A DNA stretch of 64,000 nt from Apostichopus japonicus (lineage: Eukaryota; Echinodermata; Holothuroidea; Aspidochirotida; Stichopodidae). Shown here piece by piece: positions 40,501-52,500 of this stretch (positions within the stretch are counted from its first letter, which is position 1; each line of letters starts with the position of its first letter). The stretch is taken from assembly GCF_037975245.1 (NCBI RefSeq), contig NC_092574.1:26334713-26398712 (forward strand). Direction: 5' to 3'. The position numbers were made by a program, and so were the translations under genes. Below the pieces are notes generated by a model, which saw nothing but the letters and a program-made list of their open reading frames with translations, did no database searches and was not told the origin of the DNA.

Positions 40501-43500
40501 GAATTTCCGACTGTCGGAATTTCTGACTGTCGCCAGCTTCAATTCGGAATTTCCGACTGTCGCGCTCTAATTTTTCTGACTGTCGCATTCTTATTTTCAT
40601 ATGTTCTTGTAATTTGTGAGTGACATAAAATTTTCGATCAAAATTGACCTTTAATCAGTCATATTTACCACGTTTTCCTCGTCACATTGAGAAATTGTAT
40701 CTCGCGATCCTTATACTCCACCATACAAAACTTGGTATGATTTTGAATACTCTAAAAAAAAAATACAACGTTCGCCAGCTTCAATTCGGAAAATTTATGT
40801 ATTAATTTTTCTATTGGGTGGGTCGACCCTGTTCCCTAGCTTAAAGTAAGTTCAGGATATACCAGGGACGTAGCCAGGGGGAGCAGGGGAGCAACTGCTC
40901 CCCCCTTTGAGTGTCGAAAAAAATGTTTAAAAACTGTCGTTTTTTTAGCATGGTATTTTGTCAGTGCTCTTTTGATCTTGAATACTCGTCAACTCCGTTA
41001 ACTCGATTATAATCGTAATAACATGCAGGCCTACTGATTCAACTACTTACTTAGTTTGGCAGATGCAATTAGATAAATTTAGCCTATTTCAAACCTACAG
41101 TTGGCCATTGCGTAATAAAATACATATTGCCTACCTAACCTCACTCGATGGAATGTCACGAACCGTATGCACAACGACGACGACAAGTTCGTTCTCATCC
41201 GTTCTATGATTCGTCCTTAGTTGTTGCACGAACAGCATGTTATGAAGCTAAGCTAGCAATCGTACGTGATACGCACTTCCTATAAATAATTATTACACTG
41301 TTAATACACGGAGATAACAATATTTTTTAGGCCACTGCAAATCTGGCTGTCTTACAAAATATGAAAGTTTATATTGTCCATCAGTTAAGTTCGTCAAATG
41401 TATTTAAGTCCAGACATTGGACAATAAACAAGAATCATCCTTCTGGAAAAATTGCAAAAGAGCACTATGTTTGTCTTTCTGATATATTATGTAAAAGAAC
41501 ATGTAAAAGAATTCAAACAGGAAACAAAATCTGCTGATAAAATGATATCATATCATAATGATGAAACTGGCAACAAATTGCACCAGATCGCATCTAAGGA
41601 CCTTCAATTGTTCAAAAAAATCTCAAAGGGGAGGGGGACACCCCCTCCCCTTAGACCCCTCCCCCATATCAATCGCAAAAAGTGCTTCCCCTTTCAAATT
41701 CCTGGCTACGACGTTGGGATATACATTGTCTCTATGGTATACAATTAAAACACTCAATGCTAATCTACAGAAGTTTAAAAGTGCCATCAACATAAGCAAA
41801 ACTTTGCCCCATAAGGTACAAATGTATTGAAAAAAGTTCGGAACAAAAGTGCAGTCGCGAAAGATGGGGTGTCTGACTGACACTGACCGTATCGTTGGCG
41901 ATGAGTGCGGGGGGGGGGGGGGGTACAAGGGAGCAGTCGGAATTTTCTGACTCCAAAACCCATCCAGTTGGAATTTCAGCCACTACACCCCCCCAATCAT
42001 CAGGCCTTAGCTACGTCCCTGGTCGCTAAAAGCTATTTTATAGTGTAATCCTGAGTGTGTTTTCTCTTTTCCATCTGTGAGGTTGGTTGTTAATCATCTG
42101 TTTGATTCTGCAGACTGATAAACCCTACCCTAATTGAATGAAACAAAGTAGGGGCTTGATACATGCAGATCTGGAAAGGTTAAAGATGGACAATGCAATA
42201 AACCAGGAATTCCTTTCACAGTTATTAACCTGAGATTATCGAAAATGAATAATGTCTTGACACCAGCACAAAAGATTTTTTGATTATCATCAAATTTTAC
42301 GTGACGTTATAATAATAGTTACATGTAATATTTCATTAGTTAAAATGAACATAAAAGGCTCCCTTAATAAACACTGCATATGTATGTAGATAAAATAGTA
42401 TCATTGTCTCTTGAATTGCTTGACTTCAAAGCTGGGAGATCCCTTATCTGGCAGTGGGAGGGGGTTCCTACATTACGAACGCTGGTGGCTTGAGTGCTTA
42501 CAGAACTGACAGTTGCAGACAGCACAGTCACTGAGGTGGGCTCTAGCATAGAGGGTTTTCATATCGGGAGGGTGGTGCCAAGTACAGGGCGGTCCTCTGG
42601 CAGAGGTCAATGCTCTTTTTCTTCTCTCTTCTGCTGCCTCTGGGGCTTTGCTTGCATATTTCAATACATTGAAAACTAATCTGCACCGCATTATAGAGAG
42701 TGTGGTGGCAGTGCAGTTGTGATCTAAGGTTTGCAGGTTTCAAATCCTAACCAGATCATTATGTAGTGTCTTTGGGCAAGGCACTTTATCTCCATTGCCT
42801 CCCTTCACCCAGGTGTATAAATGGGGACTTGAGAGGTAACTTGTAAATATAGTTGTGTGCCCCGGCTTGGGGCTGCACCCTATGGGAAGTCCCCCAGTGA
42901 ACATGCAAATGTGATGCACTGTAGTATCCCAGGAGAGATTGTTTGAATTGTGCACACTTGGGTTTGTAGGTGTGACAAGTTACCAATGACCAGGGGTTAA
43001 GTGTTGTAAAGTCTTGTGAGATGGCCTTAGCCTCAAACAAGACTGTAAACCTTCAACTTATTTATCATATTTATCTATTACATAATAAAATAACAATAAT
43101 TACCTGGTTTTCTTAACTTATCCCACATGAAAGGAGCTGCTCTACCAGCAGCTTGAGCAGGATTTCATGCACATCACACAACTGTCATCCTAAGTTATGA
43201 TCACTTGCTCTTAGCATGACCAATTGAATTCATATGAAGCTGCTTTCAAGGTCGACCCAAAGTTTAGCTGGATCTACGTACCTCTGAAGGGTAGTCTTCT
43301 CCTTCTCTTCTAGTTCACCCTGGTGGACTTTCACCTTCTCGTGCCTGTCCCTCAAATCCTGATGTTTTTTCTTGAGACGATTGTGGCGACCCAAGAGACG
43401 GTCACTCTCTCTCTGAAATGTTGAATGTTCTGTGAGTAATGTTTCATGCTTCTGTCTGAGTGCCTCTTGCTCCTTGTCGGCTTCGTCCCGTTTCTTCAAG

Positions 43501-46500
43501 CTCTCTTTCAGTTCATCCTTCAGATCCTGAGATGGAGATGGAGTTAAAATGATCATAGGAAATGAAACATTCAAAAATGTTACATGAGAAACAAAATAAT
43601 TTCATGTGATGATGAAGCTACCAGCTACCATTTCAACAATTATTTCTAGGTTATAGTTATAATTTTAAGCATTTCATGACAAAGGTCCCAGGTCTAGAAA
43701 GAAAAAAGGTGGACATATTGATCAATGAAAACCATTGTTTCTTTTAACACCATAAACTAACACAGTCCAACAGAGAAATACACTCCAATCACATCTTCAT
43801 AAGGTTCTGAGAACATGAACATCGCTTTGTTTGAAAAAGATTAAAAACTGGGGAAAGTTCTAATTCATAGCCTAAAGATCCACTGTTTAGTATCCTTTGC
43901 TGGAAAGGTTCTATTACATAGTGTGAGAAAATCTATGATTTTTTTTGCCACTCTGTGAAATATCCTTTTCTTCTCTGTACTGGTATAGTCTGTCTTAAGT
44001 GCCACATCAATTTAGAAAAGGCTGGGTGTTTAGATATCAAATATCCATTAATAGTCAATATAGAAAAGTTATGAAAGAAAGAATTATAATGTTGGATTTA
44101 TATATTACATTATAAGTAACCTCTACAATTCATATTTAACCTCTTTCTGACAGAAATCAAAAGTGAACATGACTTCCAAAGCAGAATTTTTCGAAAAAAT
44201 TAAGAACAATTGATGTACGGTAATAAGACTCTTTCTATAAGGAAATGTTTTTGAGTAGAGCGTATCGTAGATATTGCAATGACATTAAATATGTGCCTAT
44301 CTGATGAATATCACGACAGGTAATCCGTTATACAAAAGCAAAATCAGAAGAAATGCCAAATATCTTACTACCTGAAGAAGGGAGATTAAATTAATTCAAT
44401 CTAATATTCAAAAATTATCAATCAAACTGTTTTTGTCTGTCTGCATGTGTTTGATTTTAATTTTTTCTTTTTTTGTTCCGTATTGATGAGTTTTCTTGTC
44501 AATTAAGATGCAAATTTAAATGTTCAACAGAAGAAATCAAATTTCCTAAAAAGTAAAGCAAAAAGTGGAAAGAAGTCCTTCCTTGGAGGTCTTTAGATAT
44601 TTATTTTTTCAAACTTAATTCATGATATTGAGAAATCTCAAACTATACATTAATTTATAAAAATTTTGAGTGCATTTGTGTTGGAATAGATCAAGCCTAT
44701 ATTTGATATTATTTATGATTCTCCTTAGTTATTTAACAGTGGCTATACAGATTCTCTTTCGTAACGTAATCTAAACCATCGCATTATTATACACCGATCA
44801 AAAAGAATGACTAGTACTGCCATAGAAATTTTTGCCCCCTGTTGACATTTTCCCATCTATGATGTATTAGGTTATGTATGCATGTATGCATGGGTGTATG
44901 TATGTATGTATGGGTGCGTGTATGTATGTATGTAGGTTATATCAATCAGATGCCATCATGGTTTCTATTGATGAAACTCTGAGTGGTTAATGTCGTAAAC
45001 TTGCACACACACAGAGAACACCCAAAGCCAACAAACTCTAAGATTTTTTTTCTAAGCTGAGCCAATCATGTCAATTGCTGATGATAAATAAACTACAATT
45101 GCACAAAGATTATAAAAAGTGAGAGAAACCCTGGTAAAAGAATCTGGACAATCTTCTAAAGAAAGCAATGGGGAAGGTATAGAAAAACTGAGATAAGTGT
45201 ACCCCCCCCCCCGCACCATACCATACCATCATTGCTTCCCACTATTGCCATTTATTAAAAGTAAACGTACATCCAGGTAAACTTTAAATAATGTTGAATA
45301 ATTCTGTGATAGTTGCAAAGTGAAGATTAATAGTTGCTTCTTTTCTGTAAAGTGTAGACTGCCATTTAAGTGCCCTGTTTACCTATCAAACTATTTCAAA
45401 ATGTCAGCAAGACAAAGCTTTCACTGGGTTAGTTTTTTTTCCCATTTCATGGATTTTATTGACAGAATTTAACTTTAAAATTTAAGATTTGATGTTTGTT
45501 TACCGTTTGGGCTTGATTAGAATCGTCTTGATTCTTGCGTAGTTGTTCCCGAAGATCTTGAAGAATGCCTCGGATCTCCTCTGGAGAAGTTTCATCAGCT
45601 TGCTGCAATCATTAACATACCAGATAAAAGGTTGTCGTTAAGACTGGCATTAGTTAAGAAGATATTAACAATATTCAGGTTTACCAATGGTATGATCTTA
45701 GTTCGAATGAATGCTCAAAGTGACCTTAAGTGGAGCAGACAATTACAAGGGGTGATCAGGGGACTACGGTTCTAGGGTCACATAAAATATGGAAAATATA
45801 GGGAGCTGGGAAAATATGGGATAAAGAATGAATTGAAAACCATGCAGAGTGACTACATGGGTCCCAGGGACAGCTATGTTTCAGTCCCACAACTAGTAAG
45901 CCCAAGAAAAAGATATTTTTGATAGAGTAGAGAAACTTTAATGACCTGAGCTATCAAAAACTTTATATTAATAACATTCCTCATCAACTTATGGTTGGAT
46001 AACCGAAATGGCACTGACCTGCATATCATGAAGACACCGATTCATTCGAGACATCCCACCAAAACATCTTACATATTTTTTGGATGCAATTATGAATATC
46101 TTTTGAATTTTGAATTTTCTTGCACAAGGTTCAGGAATGCCAATTTAATTATCCCATGAGAAGCATTTATACCATATTATGAAAGACTCTATTTAGGAAG
46201 GACTGATAGATTACTTACCACTTCAGCGGTTACAAGCACAGGTTTAGATGTTTGCACTTCACTCGTTGAGGACGGTGGTCTGACCAGGAAGGGATATTTC
46301 TCATTTGGATGACTCTCATTCAGGTCCCCTGGGCTAAGATAAGGTTTCTGACCGTTGGAATTAGCAGTCCTGTCCATAAAAGAATGTTTCCATATTAACT
46401 TCTTGTTTACGATTGAATTCAATTTGTCTCATTTACAATCTAGTAAATATTCATAGTACTACCATTTACTAAGACAATGCTGGTTAATATCCAAAATACA

Positions 46501-49500
46501 CTTAATGAATAAATCATAAAACCAATTTCCATGACAACCATTTTAAATAAGGGAGATCCACCAATCACCATTGGTCATCTTTAACTTTAACTTTTTCTGC
46601 ATTTCATAAATAAACTAAACATATATGAACACTTACTTCTGTACCAGACTTGTTCTAGGTGATGTGTATCATACATTATGTAACATGCATGGAGGTGTTC
46701 ACTTTAATGGAGCTGATATGATTCAATTCTAGTTGTTACAATTAACTTACAGGAGTAGTGGCTGGGTGGGCTGATGGATGCTACAGATGTATCTAACCAT
46801 AAAATTGTAACGAGACTGCGCGATCATGACTAGGGAACTTCGTATGACACTAATCTGAAATGAAGTAAGAATGATCAATTATAACATTCCATTCAAATGA
46901 AACATTTAAGCAGGATACCATGTTTGTAAACAAAACACAAATACTTAAAACAAGCACCGTTTTCTATATCATAGCATCACATGATAATAATCAGGTTAAA
47001 TGCAAGAAGACTGATCAATCAACCAACAGACCAACCCACCGATTGGCTGACTGACTGACTGACTGACTGACTGACTGACTGACTGACTGACTGACTGACT
47101 GACTGACTGACTGACTGACTGACTGACTGACTGACTGACTGACTGACTGACTGACTGACTGACTGACTGACTGATTGATAGGTTTATGAGAATTAACTCT
47201 GCAGATTATGTCCCTTTGGGTGCAACAAAACTGATCACTTAAACTAAATCAAACTGTCTGGAATTTAGAAAAGTATAATAATGCCAACAATTCCTCAACC
47301 ATAGTACTTCTGTTTAGCTCAGTTTATTTTCCTGTCCTTTTCATCAAATTTAAATAGATATTAGTGATACCAAGGTTAAAGGAAATCATACTATTAACTT
47401 ATGTTAGTTTCAGAGATATGCTTGGTTAGTGTTCAAGGTATATCGGTCATTTTGTGACCTGTTTAATAAAATAAAAACATGCACATAGCTACAACAAATG
47501 CTAATATATGAAAGGGCATCCACATCACAATGTAACAAAGTTGAGACAGTTAAATGTATTATGCTTCCTGCAGATAACTAGGAATTCTTTTCCAATACAG
47601 TTCTATGCCATCATAACATCACTTCACTTCAGTAAGTGGTGAAGTGAGGTTTACCGACCTTGTGTTTATTGTAAGTTACAACAATCGATGGCTCACCAAA
47701 GTACTTTTATACCATGACAACTTCATTTATAAATGGTAAGATGATGTTTACCTTGTGTTTATTGTAAGTTATAACAGTATAAAATTTAGCCTGCTTGGAT
47801 TCTTCTTTCGGTCCAAACTGAACAATGCCAGGAACCCAGACTTCAGCTTTGCCCTTTATTCCTCTGACTAAAACATAGTCACCAGTCTGAAATTGGAAAA
47901 AATGAAATAGAGTTTAATGAAATGAACACAAAATTCAGGAAAATTTTGATAACACCATGTTTCAAAGTTATTTAGACATCACCTTTTAAAATTTTCGCTT
48001 GCACAATCTATGTGAGATCACCACCCTTCGATACTTGTTGTTATTTATTGGACTCATCAAATTTGCAAGCCTTGTCCTGCTGATAATAGAAACTTAATTC
48101 TGATATGCTTAGCTTCTGACCTTTTCAGAGCTTCTGACAATATGCTTCCAACATTTTGAGACATGTGACATATATGACATTTTGGAAGATATGACACTTT
48201 GAGATATACAACATTTTTGGTATTACATTTTGAATTCTTTGAATTTAAAAAAAAAATTATTCAGGCAGCCATTATTTATAGATGAATAAACTACCAAGAC
48301 CATAAACATGTTTGAAAAATTGTTGAAAAAGTTTAGGGTCCTGACTATTTATATTGTGTGAGTTTCACCATCATTAAGAAATTAATAAAAGCCATTAGGT
48401 CATGTCCTTATTATCATCAAATCAAAGTAAACCTCATTATACTTTTATTTCAATCACATGTACAACTTTGGCCAATGAGTCAATTGATTGGACTAACCTT
48501 TAGTCTCGGCATGGCTTTAGCTCCAGAAGTAGCTATCACAAATCGACTGGCTACCTTCAGCTTACCAAGAGATTGAAATTTGACTTCAACATTCCTTGCA
48601 TCTTTATTCTTCACCACCGCACCTTTAAAATAAAAGAAAAATTGGTATTTCATAATACCTGAAGTACACTAATTCTTAGTTTACAACTATCCAGAGTTGC
48701 AACTAGTCTCTTCATTTTTAAGTTGGGAATTGAGTCACTGTTGGTGGTTTTCCTGGCTGGAGTGAAGTAATTGACTGGAGACAGGCGTGTAGCCAGGGGG
48801 GTGACAAAGAGGGCAGCCGCCCCCCCTTGAGCATATTTTTTTAATTTTTTTTTAATGTTTATATGATATCGCTAGTAATTTCAAAAGAGAAAATGCTGAG
48901 ATGCAACTTACAAGGCCTGGGAAGTGCCATTTCAGAGGCATTTTCAGATATCTACGGCTCTGATAGTTTGCCTACATTTTCGCCCCTCCCTTGGCAAATT
49001 CCTGGCTACGCGCCTGACTTGAGAAAGCTGTATTACCTCTACGTGAAAGAGTTGATGAACTTGTATGGCTGGTAAGTCACTTCCCTTTTCAAATTTAGTG
49101 AAAATTCTATATCAGTTAACTAAACCATGAAATGGTTGAACCAGCTGGAGGAGGTGGGAGAGGGGACTGGGGAGAGGGGATGGAGGGAATTTGTGATTGT
49201 GGAAGCTCCAAAATCATACAAACATACACATGAAAAACACCAGCAGAATAACGTTTTGGTTTATGGTGGTATTAAGAATGATGAGAGTTTAAAAATTATT
49301 ATTTATGTCAAGAAAAATAGTTATCTGATACTTTTACAGCTAATCTGAAATGTCCCCTATACAACTTTTTAAAGCAAAATTATGATCAACAGGTACCCTC
49401 AGATCCCTTACTTGGATCTGCCCCTGTACACTAAGTAGGCTTGCTGCCCCTGTACACTATGTAGGAATGCTGGGCCTGTACACTATGTAGGCTTGCTGGG

Positions 49501-52500
49501 CCTGTACACTATGTAGGCTTGCTGGGCCTGTACACTATGTAGACTTGCTGGGCCTGTACACTATGTAGACTTGCTGCACCTGTACACTATGTAGACTTGC
49601 TGCACCTGTACACTATGTAGACTTGCTGGGCCTGTACACTATGTAGGATTGCTGTACACTATGTATGCTTGCTGCACCTGTACACTATGTAGGCTTGCTG
49701 GACCTGTACACTATGTAGGATTGCTGTACACTTCAAGGCTTGCTGGGCCTGTACACTATGTAGGCTTGCTGTACACTATGTAGGCTTGCTGCACCTGTAC
49801 ATTATGTAGGCTTGCTGAACCTGTTCACTATGTAGGCTTGCTGGGCCTGTACACTATGTAGGAATGCTGGGCCTGTACACTATGTAGGCTTGCTGGGCCT
49901 GTACACTATGTAGGAATGCTGGGCCTGTACACTATGTATGCTTGCTGTACCTGTACACTATGTAGGCTTGCTGCACCTGTACATTATGTAGGCTTGCTGA
50001 ACCTGTACACTATGTAGGCTTGCTGAACCTGTACACTATGTAGACTTGCTGGGCCTGTACACTATGTATGCTTGCTGCACCTGTACACTATGTATGCTTG
50101 CTGCACCTGTACACTATGTAGGAATGCTGGGCCTGTACACTATGTAGGCTTGCTGTACACTATGTATGCTTGCTGCACCTGTACACTATGTATGCTTGCT
50201 GCACCTGTACACTATGTATGCTTGCTGTACCTGTACACTATGTAGGATTGCTGTACACTTCAAGGCTTGCTGGGCCTGTACAATATATAGGCTTGTTATA
50301 ATTGGGTGCAATTTGTACCGGTGTCTGAGGCAGTATCAGACATGTATGCAAGACAGGGAACAACACATTATTCCTAGACAGTTGTAAATATCTTTCTGAA
50401 AATACAATTTTTTGCAGACTTTTGAGAGGCCCGTAGACATTGAGATTAACAGCCTGTACTCTAAAGAGGAGAGATCCATCCTTTGTCTTTGACTGTTTTT
50501 CTACTAACAGCTATGAATGGAACCACTTTGCCCAAACTTGTTTAGTTTTCAAGTTACAGAAGCTACTTTAATGTTGTTTATTATTATACAAGTTCCCTCA
50601 CGTATTAGGGAAGGGGGGAGGGAGGGAGGTACCAAACTAGAGAATTGCATATTTTAGAAAGGGAAATTGCTCTGAAGGTGCTAAGCAATTACCATTTTTG
50701 GGGGTAATATTTTTATTTAAATTCATACCTGGGTAATAAAGGCCATCATCCATGCTCCGTGCGATCACTTTCTTTCCTTTATTCAGTCTCAGGTTTCGGT
50801 ATTTTCTGGACGGTTTCTTTGTCTTTGGAGCAGGTTTAAATAATTTGGTCTGCTTGCTTTTTAAAGGTACCTGAAAGAAACCAACAAAAGCATAAAGACC
50901 ATTTTTACTTTCACTGAAAGGAATCTTTCAATTTTTTATATTTTTTTTGGGGGGGGGGGGGTTGAATGTGCCTTTAAGTTTTCCTCCCCTTATAATATAA
51001 ATATCCAGGAATATTGTTTGGTGATCAGGGAAACTATTTAAACCTGTCCAATGTTATACAGAAAATATTAATAAAAATAACAAAAAGACACATTGAAAAA
51101 TTTCAACTCTAAATGGACAATTTTATTTACTGAGCAAAAGCATTCTTTCATAGTTAAAAGTTTAACAAAATCTTGAAAGGGGAATGGTAGCTAACTTTCC
51201 CCCAGCCTTTATAAGCACATTCAACCATCTATTGCATAATACTTAAAACACTTCATCAAAGTATCACTTTTCAGCCTTTTGAAGCCTTTTGAAGCCTTTG
51301 CTTTTGAAACTTTTGAAGCCTTTATCAAGACTTTATTCTTCCACACCATCCAAAGCCTATGACCTGTTACAATGTTTGCTGAGGCAAGTTAACTAATGCT
51401 GAAAACACTGTCTACAAACATAACACATCACACAGAAGTAGAACATTTAAGTTAAAAGTATTTGTGTATAAATCTTAAATGGCAAATTCAACCATACAAT
51501 GAAGACCAGTCTGCAACACAAATAAATAGCACAAATTGATACTTTTGATAACAATACAGGCACAAAAAAGCTGATATAAACGTATTTTTACGTATTTCAC
51601 CTCAGATCAATGTAAAGCTAATAAACATTGTAATTTGAGATTTGCAATAGTCACTTAAATGCTACAGTCAATAATCACCTTGGTGCTTAATTCAACCATT
51701 AATTAATTAATTTCTTTCTTTTGTTCCTTTGTTTTTTTTGTCCATAGTGATTCAAACATTAAGAGCTACTAAGATAATTATGGTAACATGTCCATTTTAG
51801 TGGTAAACATCTTTTGATATATCAAATAAATATTTAAATTTGAAATTCAGAAAAAAATTCCAAAAAACAAAATAACAAAGAGAAACTTGTAAAGAGAAAC
51901 TTGTTGATCAAACTTCCAACATCAAAAGCTAGTTATTTAATGAGATATAATATACATAGGTTTATTTATATTTATAATAAGTTGTGACATCACCTATTTT
52001 TGCTTGCTTCAGTTTTTTTTTTTTTTAAATGAAAACAACTGCATGAGTTTAATTCAGTCACACAAATTATCTTTTTTTATCATCAAGAGGACAAAGCTAT
52101 GTAGCAAAGATATGAAACAATAAGTTCCATTTACATTCTCTTAACAAAATTTGCCTCATCAAAATCTCTCCTTGAAATATAGGCACAACATGATAGTTAT
52201 TACTGGTTTTAGAAAAAAATAAGGCAGAATTAATTTCACTGCTTAACTATAATACCTGGTGATAGGCAAATTCCACCACATAAAATATAGAAAAATAAAG
52301 CTTTGCAACATGGAGCAGTCAAAAGCAATGATTAGGTTTGTTTTTAACTTTGTAAAGGCCACTTTGCATCACACACATTAACTAATTATATTTTGTACGA
52401 CAAACACACACACAACAAAAACATATCACATATCCAACCCTGCTTATAAATGCTACATTAAATTTTATGAAAATATCGAACAAGCTCACACACAAAATTG

